Source: Rhodococcoides trifolii
GTDB taxonomy: Bacteria; Actinomycetota; Actinomycetes; Mycobacteriales; Mycobacteriaceae
DNA: 64,000 nt
Direction of reading: 5' to 3'
Assembly: GCF_014635345.1 (NCBI RefSeq)
Contig: NZ_BMCU01000003.1
Location: 806,001-870,000 of the forward strand
The translations under genes were made by a program, and so were the position numbers. Below, in pieces: positions 44,860 through 53,146 of the stretch. The notes beneath the pieces were generated by a model. That model had not been told where the DNA came from and made no database searches. It was given only the letters and a program-made list of their open reading frames with translations. Positions within the stretch are counted from its first letter, which is position 1. Each line of letters begins with the position of its first letter.

Positions 44860-46266
44860 TCAGCGCGTCTCGTCGGGGTCGTCGATCTCCACGACCTCGG
44901 CGTCGACGACATCGTCGTCGTTCGCGACGGGCTCCTCGGCCGGGACGTCCTCTTCTACGACGTCGTCCTCCGGTTCCGGAGCAGCCTCGATGGCGGCCAT
45001 CGGTTCGGCAAGCTCGACCGGCTCGTCGGCCTCGTCATGATGGTCGAGCCAGGCGTCGGTGACCTCGTCGCGGTGCAGAAGATGCCCGGCCACCGCTGCC
45101 GTCGACCCACCGACCACGAGCGACCATCCGAACGTCGCCACACCCAGGATCAGCACGTCGACGCCCAGGTCACCGAACGTGCCCATCACCCCACCGGCGA
45201 CGAATCCGGCGATCACGGCGACGAGGCTGACCATCACGGCGGCGGTCGCGGCGGCGCGGAGGGCGTCGGGAGCAGACAGAGTCGCAGACGCGCATCCCCG
45301 GCCGAGCAGGTACGCGGCGAGCACGGGAACGACCAGCATCGCCGGCCACCAGACCTGCGCAGAGGACTCGGGGAGCGCAGCCAGCACCGGAACCGCCGGG
45401 ATGGGGCCGCCCGCGGTGTCGAACAATGACACCGTTGCCGCTCCGACGTGGGCGGACGATCCGGTTACGACCGCGGCCGCACCGATCACCACGTTCGGTA
45501 GATAGAGGATCGAGACGACGGTGAGCCCGAGCGAACCGATGACTCCGTCGCCCGTCTCCAGCAGCGCTCCGACGGTGGACCACGACATCACCAACGACGC
45601 GACGACCAGCACCGCGCCGCCCGCAACCAGAGTTGCCACTGCGCGAGCCGCCGGAACGAACGCGGCGACCGCCCACGGCGCCAGATGAACTCGCTGCAGC
45701 ACCCCGGGCCACGTACCGACGACAAGGCCGACGGCCGCGGCGGTTGCGTGCACTGCTAGAACCCAGCCGAACGTCACGAGCGCATTCGGCGTCGTGAGAG
45801 GGATGACCGACGAGGCATCCTGGATCATTGCGAGCATCACGGCCGCGAAGACGAGAGGCGCACCCAGAGCGGCCGCCAGCACCCAGCAGACGTCACGTCT
45901 GGTGCTGGTCTCCGACACCGCACCGGCGCATGCCCGCGCCACCGACACCATCAACACGATGGTGGGCAGGAGCGGCAGGATGCCGAGATCGGCTCCACCG
46001 ATCCCGAGCGGAACGTGGTGAACGGCCAACCACGACCCGGCGATGGCTCCGAAGGTGCCCGTCAGGTCGCTGTTCGCGGAGACCAGCGTGACGATGGAGA
46101 GTGCGGCGACGAGAGCCAGCAGAACACCGACGGGCCGAAGACCGACGACCACCAGCTTCTTCGCAAGTTCAGGCGACGGGCCCGGGCCACCGGTACGACG
46201 ATCTTTCGACGTCTGGGTTCTCGGTGCCCCGGTTCTCGATGTCTGGGAACTCAGGAGGGAACTCAC
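44860..46266 (-). CDS. perM: PerM-like integral membrane protein (DUF6350)
   Basis: This 468-aa membrane protein has about 10 TM segments (about 38-410) and an acidic cytoplasmic tail (EDDVVEEDVPAEEPVANDDD). It corresponds to M. tuberculosis Rv0955 (PerM), needed for cell division and persistence, and sits in the same place beside purN. Typical parts are GSWLAVHHVPLGIGGADLGILPLLPTIVLM and VGTWPGVLQRVHLAPW. Its molecular activity is unknown; in mycobacteria it is linked to FtsB stability. The start is at 46266. Confidence 0.85.
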   Translation of the reverse strand: MSSLLSSQTSRTGAPRTQTSKDRRTGGPGPSPELAKKLVVVGLRPVGVLLALVAALSIVTLVSANSDLTGTFGAIAGSWLAVHHVPLGIGGADLGILPLLPTIVLMVSVARACAGAVSETSTRRDVCWVLAAALGAPLVFAAVMLAMIQDASSVIPLTTPNALVTFGWVLAVHATAAAVGLVVGTWPGVLQRVHLAPWAVAAFVPAARAVATLVAGGAVLVVASLVMSWSTVGALLETGDGVIGSLGLTVVSILYLPNVVIGAAAVVTGSSAHVGAATVSLFDTAGGPIPAVPVLAALPESSAQVWWPAMLVVPVLAAYLLGRGCASATLSAPDALRAAATAAVMVSLVAVIAGFVAGGVMGTFGDLGVDVLILGVATFGWSLVVGGSTAAVAGHLLHRDEVTDAWLDHHDEADEPVELAEPMAAIEAAPEPEDDVVEEDVPAEEPVANDDDVVDAEVVEIDDPDETR

Positions 46267-46319
46267 CCGTCACAGGGTTTCATTCACCGCCCCAGCTGCA
46301 GGACAGGCGCGCCGAGAGG

Positions 46320-47339
46320 CTAGCGATTCCGCTCGTCGTCGGGTGTCGCTTCGGGGAGCGCAGTGGTCTTGTCGTCGGCCGGCTTCGGCGTGCTCGGGTA
46401 ACCCTGGGTCGGCTCGTTCGACGGGCGCGGATCGGAGTACCCGGGGGCCGAGTAGGGCTGCGGCTGTCCGTAACCCTGTCCGGGGCCCTGCTGGCCGGGA
46501 CCGACGGGGTAGCCCTGCGGTCCGGTGTAGTTCTGTGGAGGTGCGTAGCCCTGCGGTGCGCCGTAACCCTGCGACGGTGCGTAGCCCTGCGGCGGTGCGT
46601 AGCCCTGCGGTGCGCCGTAGCCCTGCGGTTGCCCGTAACCCTGCGGTCCGGGTTGCCCCTGCGACCCGGGTTGCCCATGGGATCCGGGCTGACCCTGCGG
46701 CTGGCCGTAGCCTTGCGAACCCTGCGGCTGGCCGTATCCCTGCGGCTGATTCCCGTATCCGTACGGCTGGCCACCGTAGGGCTGGCCGAACCCACCCGGC
46801 TGCTGCTGCGGAGCCTTCGGCTTCGGGGCAGGGGGCGTCACCACTCCCGACTCGAGCAGCAACCCGGCAACTGCTGCGGCGGTCTGAACGAATCCCAGGA
46901 CGAGCACCAGAATCGTGCCCGTGCCGATGCCGGCGTCGATGCTCTCACCGAAGCCGGACACGTCGGGCGTGATGTTGAACGACTGGAACACCAGCGTCAG
47001 GAACGCGGCAACGGAGAGCGCGGCTGCGATGGGGAAGTTGCCACGCTGCTTGGGGAGCAACCCGACGCCTGCGACGGCACCGGCGGCCAAGAACAGCGCC
47101 ACGGACGTCGGGTCGCCCCCGAAGAAGTTCTGACTGAACCCGGCCACGGTGATCTGTGGCGCGAGGCCGAGCAGGAAGTTCACGACTCCCAAGCCCACCA
47201 ACACGAGCGTCAAGATTCTGACGATGCGCAGGGCGGAGGCCGTCGCGTCGGTGGAAGTGGTCTCGGACGGCGTCGGGTCCGGACGAGCAGGCTGCTCGGG
47301 CGTGCTCGGCTGGTCGGGTTCCCCTGACGAGAAGGTCAT
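46320..47339 (-). CDS. DUF5336 membrane protein with PQGYG-repeat tail (Rv0954-like)
   Basis: This 339-aa protein has a short acidic Pro/Thr/Ser N-terminus and four TM segments (about 38-170). The C-terminal tail of about 150 residues is made of degenerate [11 protein letters not shown] and APQGYAPP repeats. It corresponds to the 34-kDa antigenic protein homologue (Rv0954), between perM and the LLM-monooxygenase gene as in M. tuberculosis. The tail is predicted to be disordered and on one side of the membrane; related proteins take part in septal or cell-wall complexes. The repeats make this gene prone to length variation. Confidence 0.88.
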   Translation of the reverse strand: MTFSSGEPDQPSTPEQPARPDPTPSETTSTDATASALRIVRILTLVLVGLGVVNFLLGLAPQITVAGFSQNFFGGDPTSVALFLAAGAVAGVGLLPKQRGNFPIAAALSVAAFLTLVFQSFNITPDVSGFGESIDAGIGTGTILVLVLGFVQTAAAVAGLLLESGVVTPPAPKPKAPQQQPGGFGQPYGGQPYGYGNQPQGYGQPQGSQGYGQPQGQPGSHGQPGSQGQPGPQGYGQPQGYGAPQGYAPPQGYAPSQGYGAPQGYAPPQNYTGPQGYPVGPGQQGPGQGYGQPQPYSAPGYSDPRPSNEPTQGYPSTPKPADDKTTALPEATPDDERNR

Positions 47340-47398
47340 GTCTCATCCTCTTCCTCGGTTCGCGGTACCCGACCACCCTACGTCGACCCACCGACGCC

Positions 47399-48523
47399 CT
47401 AACTCACCCCGACGAGCTCCCGGCTCTCGGACTGCGACGCCTCGATCTCCCGAACCAGCGGAAGCACCTTCGCCCCGAAGTACTCGATTTCTTCCTGGAA
47501 GTGCAGAAACCCACCCAGAATCAGGTCGACGCCGCGGCTCCGGTACGCGACGATGCGCTCGGCGATCTGTTCCGGGGTACCGATGAGCTGCGACTTGAAT
47601 CCGTCGTTGTACTGCACCAGATCTTCGAAGGACGAGTCGGACCACATCCCCTTCTTGTCCTTCGTCGAGTTGCCGGCCTGCTGCACCGCGTCCCGGAACC
47701 CCTCCACCGCAGGCTTGTTCGCCTTCTCGACGATCTCGCGCAGGGTGTCCCTGGCCTCGGCTTCGGTGTCGCGGGCGATGATGAAACCGTTGAGCCCGAA
47801 CTTGACCTCACGCTTGTGCTCACGCGCGACACGGCGAATGTTGTCGACCTGCTCGGTCACGCCGTCGAAGTCCTTGCCGTTGGAGAAGTACCAATCGGAG
47901 TACTTGCCGGCGTTCTCCTGCGCTGCCGAGGAGTTACCACCCTGGAACAGTTCGGGATTGGGGCGCTCCGGGGTGTTGAGCGGCTTCGGCTTCAACGTGA
48001 AATCGTGGATTCGATAGAAGTCACCACGGAAGTCGACGTCGTCCTCGGTCCATATCTTGCGCAGCACCTGTAGGAACTCGGCGCTGCGACGGTACCGCTC
48101 GTCGTGTTCGAGCCACGGCTCGCCGAGATGGGTGAATTCGTCCTTGAACCATCCGCTCACCACGTTAACCGCGAACCGGCCGTTCGACAGATGATCGGCT
48201 GTCGCACCAAGTTTCGCGAGCACGCCCGGCTGCCACAGACCCGGGTGGACAGCCGCGATGACCTTGAGCCGCTCGGTCGCGAGGAGTAGGGCGAGTGAGA
48301 TGCTGGTCGATTCGTGCTGGAACTCGGCGCCGTAGCTCGACTCGTAGCGCACCTGACTCAGCGCGTACTCGAATCCGTTGTTCTCGGCGGTCTGCGCGAG
48401 CTTCTTGTTGTATTCGTAGTCCCAGCTGGTTCGCTGCTCGATGGTGCTCGTGACCAGTCCCCCACTGACATTGGGTACCCAGTACGCGAACTTGATCTCG
48501 TCGGAAATGCGCTCGGTGGTCAT
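47399..48523 (-). CDS. sfnG: FMNH2-dependent dimethyl sulfone monooxygenase SfnG
   Basis: This 374-aa luciferase-like (LLM) monooxygenase converts dimethyl sulfone to methanesulfinate, giving access to organic sulfur. Features include FAYWVPNVSGGLVTSTIEQRTSWDYEYNKKLAQ, AVHPGLWQPGVLAKLGATADHLSNGRFAVNVVSGWFKDEF and HDERYRRSAEFLQVLRKIWTEDDVDFRGDFYRI, all near-identical to SfnG-type enzymes. It is 12 bases downstream of the DszC/SfnB-like gene and in one operon with it. Rv0953c holds the same position in M. tuberculosis. Confidence 0.9.
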   Translation of the reverse strand: MTTERISDEIKFAYWVPNVSGGLVTSTIEQRTSWDYEYNKKLAQTAENNGFEYALSQVRYESSYGAEFQHESTSISLALLLATERLKVIAAVHPGLWQPGVLAKLGATADHLSNGRFAVNVVSGWFKDEFTHLGEPWLEHDERYRRSAEFLQVLRKIWTEDDVDFRGDFYRIHDFTLKPKPLNTPERPNPELFQGGNSSAAQENAGKYSDWYFSNGKDFDGVTEQVDNIRRVAREHKREVKFGLNGFIIARDTEAEARDTLREIVEKANKPAVEGFRDAVQQAGNSTKDKKGMWSDSSFEDLVQYNDGFKSQLIGTPEQIAERIVAYRSRGVDLILGGFLHFQEEIEYFGAKVLPLVREIEASQSESRELVGVS

Positions 48524-48535
48524 GGAACCTTCTTT

Positions 48536-49756
48536 CTAGGAATACCAGGTGGGCTCGGGCAACTCGTCCGTCAAAACCCATCGACCGACTTCGCGACGCT
48601 TGTAGGCGACCGGGTCGTGGAGGGTGTGTGTACGGACGTTTCGCCAGAATCGGTCGAATCCGTATTTGCTTGCCGTCGCACGTGCGCCGAGCGCCTCGAA
48701 GATGGTCGACGTGACCTCGAGCGCCACCTCGGTGGCCCGCGCCTTGACGGCTGCGACGCGCACCTCGTGCTCACCGCGTTCCTGCTCGGTGACGTTCCAG
48801 GCGTTGTCGTGGATCGACTTGCCCTCCAGCGCAACGGTATCGGCGAGTGCCTCGACCGACCACAGCTTGGCGGTCAGGTCACCGTAGATGTCGATGATGT
48901 ACGGCTCGTCGATGGCCTTGTCGAAACCGCTGTGCAGCCACGCACGCGTCTTGTCCCGCGAGTACGACGCCGCCTGATCGAGTGCCCCGCGGGCGATTCC
49001 GAGGTAGAAGTTGACGAACACGAGCTGAATGGTGGGCACGTTCAGGGTGTTGTAGACCCGAGGCTGGAACTTCTTGTCCACGAAACCTGCTGCGTCGCTC
49101 CAGTTCACCCGCACGTGGTCGATGCTGACGCTGCCGCTCTCGGTCTGGCGCTGGCCGATGTTGTCCCAGTCGTCGTGGAACGACAGCCCCGGAGTGTCCG
49201 ACGGCACGATGGCGAAGACGTGCTGACCGTCCGGCAGCGCACCTTCGAGGACGGTGACATCCGAAACCCGACTTCCGGTGGAGAAGGACTTCTCGCCGGT
49301 GAAGACGATCTGGTCGCCCTCCTCGGTGACCTGAACGTCGTTGTCTCGTGGGTTGACTGCGCCGCCGAAGAACCACCGGTTCGTCGTCGCGGCTTCTTCG
49401 ACCGCCTGGATCTGCTCTGGCGTGCCCACCAGTCGAGCCGCCCAGAACCACAGCAGGTGGTAGCCGAGCAGCTGACCGATCGAGCCGTCGGCGGTCGAGA
49501 CTGTGCGGATCACCTGGTACGCGGTGGGCCAATCCTGGCCGCCGCCACCGTGTTCCGCCGGTCCGAGAAGGGTGACGAGACCGGAATCCTTCAACAGCTG
49601 CACTTCGTGAACGGGAGCGGCGATGCCCTTGTCGCGTTCGACCGCATCGACCGCGAGCAGGGTGGCGACATTGGCCGCGCGTGCGATCCACCCCTCCGAG
49701 GTCGTAGGGGCGTCGGGCCAGTTCTGGGTGAGTGGGCGGTTCTCGGTGGTGGTCAT
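48536..49756 (-). CDS. DszC/SfnB-like flavin-dependent monooxygenase (acyl-CoA dehydrogenase fold)
   Basis: This 406-aa protein of the acyl-CoA dehydrogenase fold lacks a clear catalytic Glu for CoA esters. It has the monooxygenase-type layout of DszC and SfnB: HEVQLLKDSGLVTLLGPAEHGGGGQDWPTAYQVIRTVSTADGSIGQLLGYHLLW and EKSFSTGSRVSDVTV. It probably acts with FMNH2 on a sulfur compound. The ATG at 49756 has an AGGAGA ribosome-binding site. A 14-codon ORF with two cysteines ends 35 bases upstream, a candidate leader for attenuation by cysteine. With sfnG it forms an organosulfur operon. Confidence 0.87.
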   Translation of the reverse strand: MTTTENRPLTQNWPDAPTTSEGWIARAANVATLLAVDAVERDKGIAAPVHEVQLLKDSGLVTLLGPAEHGGGGQDWPTAYQVIRTVSTADGSIGQLLGYHLLWFWAARLVGTPEQIQAVEEAATTNRWFFGGAVNPRDNDVQVTEEGDQIVFTGEKSFSTGSRVSDVTVLEGALPDGQHVFAIVPSDTPGLSFHDDWDNIGQRQTESGSVSIDHVRVNWSDAAGFVDKKFQPRVYNTLNVPTIQLVFVNFYLGIARGALDQAASYSRDKTRAWLHSGFDKAIDEPYIIDIYGDLTAKLWSVEALADTVALEGKSIHDNAWNVTEQERGEHEVRVAAVKARATEVALEVTSTIFEALGARATASKYGFDRFWRNVRTHTLHDPVAYKRREVGRWVLTDELPEPTWYS

Positions 49757-49791
49757 TGCTGGGTGTCTCCTGTGTGAGTGTCGAGTGGGTG

Positions 49792-49836
49792 TCAGACCGA
49801 TCGGCACTGGCGACAGGAGGAGTGGTTCGACGTCAT
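49792..49836 (-). CDS. Cysteine-containing leader peptide (candidate attenuator)
   Basis: ATG 49836 opens a 14-codon ORF, MTSNHSSCRQCRSV, ending at TGA 49792, 35 bases before the monooxygenase start. GAGG lies just before the ATG. Two Cys codons three apart, a preceding His-Ser-Ser and Arg after each Cys resemble the short cysteine leader peptides found before sulfur-metabolism operons in actinobacteria. The ribosome would stall when charged Cys-tRNA is low and alter expression of the sulfur genes. The mechanism is inferred; no antiterminator pair was resolved. Confidence 0.6.
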   Translation of the reverse strand: MTSNHSSCRQCRSV

Positions 49837-49881
49837 GACCTCAGTAGACGACGTCGGGCGGCCCTGCGACCACAGTTCGAA

Positions 49882-50838
49882 TCACGCTGATTCGAGAGCC
49901 ACCACAATTTTGCCGATCGCTCCGCTGCTCTCGACGACTCGATGCGCCTCGGTCAGAGTCTCGACGTCGATCGGCGACAGAGTGGTGGTCGCGGTAGAGC
50001 GAAGGGTCCCGTCGTCGACGAGGTCGGCGACTCGGTCCAGCAACCGCTGCTGGGACGAATCCTCCGGCAGATGAAGCGGTTTGGCGAACATGAACTCCCA
50101 CTGCCAGCTCTGGCTCTTGGACTTGAGCGGCATGGTGTCGAGGCCCTCGGGATCGTCGATCGCCACCACCTGACCCTGCACGGCAAGGATCTCGGCGTAG
50201 ACCTCGACGTTGCCGTCGGAAAACGGTGAAAAGATGTAGTCGACAGCGCCGGCCTCGGTCAGATCGCGGCCGACGATGCGGTGAGCGCCCATGTCGGTCG
50301 CCCACCGTGCGGATTCCGTGCGACCGGCCGATGCGACGACGGTCACTCCGGTGAGTGCGCGCGCGAGCTGAATCACCATCGAGCCGGTGCCGCCGGCGCC
50401 GCCGACGACGAGGAGTGTGCCGGTGGACGATTCGCTCAGGTGCAGCTTGTCGAACAACGCCTCCCAGGCCGTGATCGAGGTCAAGGGCAGTGCCGCCGCG
50501 TCGGCGAAGGACAAGGTCGCCGGCTTCCGGCCGACGATCCGCTCGTCGACCAGCTGGTAGCGGGCGTTGCTGCCGTCACGGTCGATCGAACCGGCGTAGT
50601 AGACCTCGTCGCCGACTGCGCGACCCGTGACGTCGGGCCCGACGGCGACCACGACGCCCGCTGCGTCGAAGCCGAGCACCCGAGGTTCGTCGAGTCCGGC
50701 GCGGACCTTGACGTCCACCGGGTTGACCGACACGGCGCGCACCTCCACGAGAAGGTCGTGGCCGGTGGGCTCGGGAACGGGCGCCTCGAAGACGACGAAG
50801 GAATCTCTGGTCGCGGCGAAGGTGCGGTTGGTGGTCAT
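49882..50838 (-). CDS. Zinc-type alcohol dehydrogenase-like (quinone oxidoreductase) protein
   Basis: This 318-aa MDR-superfamily oxidoreductase begins MTTNRTFAATRDSFVVFEAP at ATG 50838. The catalytic-domain pattern is VNPVDVKVRAGLDEPRVLGFDAAGVVVAVG, and the NADPH fold is LLVVGGAGGTGSMVIQLARALTGVTVVASAG. The zinc-ligand cysteines are absent, as in the ZADH/quinone-oxidoreductase type, so it reduces quinones or enones with NADPH. It is upstream of the sulfur operon, but the leader ORF and promoter region separate it. The start lies 28 bases after the sucD terminator hairpin. Confidence 0.9.
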   Translation of the reverse strand: MTTNRTFAATRDSFVVFEAPVPEPTGHDLLVEVRAVSVNPVDVKVRAGLDEPRVLGFDAAGVVVAVGPDVTGRAVGDEVYYAGSIDRDGSNARYQLVDERIVGRKPATLSFADAAALPLTSITAWEALFDKLHLSESSTGTLLVVGGAGGTGSMVIQLARALTGVTVVASAGRTESARWATDMGAHRIVGRDLTEAGAVDYIFSPFSDGNVEVYAEILAVQGQVVAIDDPEGLDTMPLKSKSQSWQWEFMFAKPLHLPEDSSQQRLLDRVADLVDDGTLRSTATTTLSPIDVETLTEAHRVVESSGAIGKIVVALESA

Positions 50839-50866
50839 GAGAAGAACGTAGCCGTGCCTCGAGAAA

Positions 50867-50919
50867 CGACTCGGGGGCACACCCCATCGATCGATCGACG
50901 TGAGTGTGCCCCCGAGTCG
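50867..50919 (-). terminator. Intrinsic terminator of the sucC-sucD operon
   Basis: A 16-bp perfect stem (CGACTCGGGGGCACAC on the plus strand at 50867-50882) pairs with 50904-50919 around a 21-base loop that contains ATCGATCGATCGA. A short T-run (TTTCTC) follows on the minus strand. It starts 14 bases beyond the sucD stop and lies just before the alcohol dehydrogenase gene. Confidence 0.85.
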
Positions 50920-50932
50920 GGAAAGGGTGAAA

Positions 50933-51826
50933 CTACTTGCGCGCGTTCAGGATCTCGCGTGCGAGTGCCGCGGTCTCGGACGGCGTCTTGCCGACCTTGA
51001 CACCGGCCGCCTCGAGGGCGTCCTTCTTGGCCTGCGCGGTACCCGAAGAGCCGGAGACGATGGCGCCGGCGTGGCCCATGGTCTTGCCCTCGGGCGCGGT
51101 GAATCCGGCGACGTAGCCGACGACGGGCTTGGTGACGTTGGCCTTGATGTAGTCGGCCGCACGCTCTTCCGCGTCACCACCGATTTCACCGATCATCACG
51201 ATGATCTCGGTCTCGGGGTCCTTCTCGAACGCCTCGATGGCGTCGATGTGGGTGGTTCCGATGACCGGGTCGCCGCCGATGCCGATGGCGGTGGAGAAGC
51301 CGAAGTCACGGAGCTCGAACATCATCTGGTAGGTCAGGGTGCCGGACTTGGAGACCAAGCCGATCGGGCCCTTGCCCGCGATGTTCGCCGGCGTGATGCC
51401 GACGAGAGCCTCACCGGGGGTGATGATTCCGGGGCAGTTCGGACCGATGATGCGGGTCTTCTCGCCCTTCTCCACGTTGTAGGCCCACGCGTATGCGCTG
51501 TCCTGCACGGGGATTCCCTCGGTGATGACCACGAGCAGCGGAATCTCGGCGTCGATGGCCTCGATGATGGCGTCCTTGGCGAAGGCGGGCGGCACGAACG
51601 CAATGGACACGTCGGCGCCGGTCTTCTCGATGGCCTCGGCAACAGTGCCGAAGACCGGAAGCTCTACTCCACCATCGTGACTGACCGTAGTTCCGGCCTT
51701 GCGCGCGTTGACGCCACCGACGACCTGCGTGCCCGCCTTGAGCATCAGGGCGGTGTGCTTGGTGCCTTCGCCGCCGGTGATGCCCTGGACGATGACCTTG
51801 TTGTCCTTGTTCAGAAAGATAGACAT
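50933..51826 (-). CDS. sucD: Succinyl-CoA synthetase alpha subunit
   Basis: This 297-aa subunit of the TCA-cycle enzyme interconverts succinyl-CoA plus ADP/GDP with succinate plus ATP/GTP. The CoA-binding fold starts [44 protein letters not shown] and the phospho-histidine region [25 protein letters not shown] follow. It lies 7 bases downstream of sucC with a strong terminator behind it. Confidence 0.97.
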   Translation of the reverse strand: MSIFLNKDNKVIVQGITGGEGTKHTALMLKAGTQVVGGVNARKAGTTVSHDGGVELPVFGTVAEAIEKTGADVSIAFVPPAFAKDAIIEAIDAEIPLLVVITEGIPVQDSAYAWAYNVEKGEKTRIIGPNCPGIITPGEALVGITPANIAGKGPIGLVSKSGTLTYQMMFELRDFGFSTAIGIGGDPVIGTTHIDAIEAFEKDPETEIIVMIGEIGGDAEERAADYIKANVTKPVVGYVAGFTAPEGKTMGHAGAIVSGSSGTAQAKKDALEAAGVKVGKTPSETAALAREILNARK

Positions 51827-51833
51827 GGTTCCC

Positions 51834-52997
51834 TTACTTCGCAGCCAGCTCGGCGGCCTTGTCGGCGCCTTCGTCCATGGTTTCGGCCAGCGTCACCAGT
51901 GGGTGCGCAGCATCGGCGAGAATCTTGCGGCCTTCTTCGACCTTGTTGCCGTCGAGTCGAACCACCAGCGGCTTGTTGGCGTCGTCGCCCAGCTTCTGCA
52001 GGGCGCCGACGATTCCGTTGGCCACCGCGTCGCAGGCGGTGATGCCGCCGAAGACGTTGACGAACACGCTCTTGACCTGCTCGTCGCCGAGGATGACGTC
52101 GAGGCCGGCGGCCATGACCTCGGCCGAGGCGCCGCCGCCGATGTCGAGGAAGTTGGCGGGCTTGACGCCACCGTGCGCCTCACCGGCGTACGCGACGACG
52201 TCGAGTGTCGACATGACAAGTCCCGCACCGTTTCCGATGATGCCGACCTGACCGTCGAGCTTGACGTAGTTGAGGTCGTTCTCCTTGGCCTTGGCCTCGA
52301 GGGGATCGGCCGCGTCGGCGTCTTCGAACTCGGCGTGCTCCTTGTGACGGAAGTCCGCGTTGGCGTCGAGGGTGACCTTGCCGTCGAGCGCGAGGATCTC
52401 GTCGGTGGGCGTACGCACCAGCGGGTTCACCTCGACGAGGAGAGCGTCTTCCTTGATGAAGACTTCCCACAGCTTCTGAATCGTGTTGGCGGCCGCGTCG
52501 AGCACCTCGGCGGGCAGCTTTCCTGCTTCGGCGATCTCACGCGCGAATGCAAGGTCGACACCCTTGACGGCGTCGACGGGGATGCGTGCGAGGGCGTCCG
52601 GGTTCTCCTCGGCCGTCACCTCGATCTCGACGCCACCTTCGACGGAGCACATCGCGAGGTACGTGCGGTTCGTGCGGTCGAGCAGGAAGGAGATGTAGTA
52701 CTCCTCCGCGATGTCGGAGGCTTCTGCGACGAGAAGCTTCTTGACGACATGGCCCTTGATGTCGAGTCCGAGGATGGCCTCGGCGTTGGAGGTCGCCTCG
52801 GCGACGTCCTTGGAGTACTTCACGCCGCCGGCCTTACCGCGGCCGCCGACCTTGACCTGAGCCTTGACCATGACAGGCTTGCCGATTTCTTCGGCGATCT
52901 GTGTGGCACCGGCGACCGTGTCCGTGACACGACCGGCCGACGTCGGTACTTCGTGCTTGGCGAAGAGTTCCTTCGCCTGGTATTCGAAGAGATCCAT
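51834..52997 (-). CDS. sucC: Succinyl-CoA synthetase beta subunit
   Basis: This 387-aa nucleotide-binding subunit begins [24 protein letters not shown] at ATG 52997 (longer frames are not conserved). The ATP-grasp domain (about 1-235) has [16 protein letters not shown] and [30 protein letters not shown]; the CoA-ligase domain contains [42 protein letters not shown]. It is translated with sucD. Confidence 0.97.
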   Translation of the reverse strand: MDLFEYQAKELFAKHEVPTSAGRVTDTVAGATQIAEEIGKPVMVKAQVKVGGRGKAGGVKYSKDVAEATSNAEAILGLDIKGHVVKKLLVAEASDIAEEYYISFLLDRTNRTYLAMCSVEGGVEIEVTAEENPDALARIPVDAVKGVDLAFAREIAEAGKLPAEVLDAAANTIQKLWEVFIKEDALLVEVNPLVRTPTDEILALDGKVTLDANADFRHKEHAEFEDADAADPLEAKAKENDLNYVKLDGQVGIIGNGAGLVMSTLDVVAYAGEAHGGVKPANFLDIGGGASAEVMAAGLDVILGDEQVKSVFVNVFGGITACDAVANGIVGALQKLGDDANKPLVVRLDGNKVEEGRKILADAAHPLVTLAETMDEGADKAAELAAK

Positions 52998-53146
52998 CAG
53001 CTCACCATCTCGTCTGCGTTGACGCCCGCTCGAGGGGTAGGAGCGGGTCCGACTTGGGACTTTAGCCACCGCTGAGGAGCCCTAGACGACACCCCGTGCA
53101 TCTTGTGGCTCATGTCACCGAACGCCTCCGAGGGCGTAGGCGCAAC

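Noticed and set aside
46440..46800. Regular short repeats as a CRISPR array or noncoding repeat
   Set aside because: They are codon-level repeats for PQGYG inside an intact reading frame, with no spacer-repeat structure.
49757..49881. SAM riboswitch before the sulfur operon
   Set aside because: No SAM-riboswitch core could be matched; the region is short and the cysteine leader ORF explains it better.
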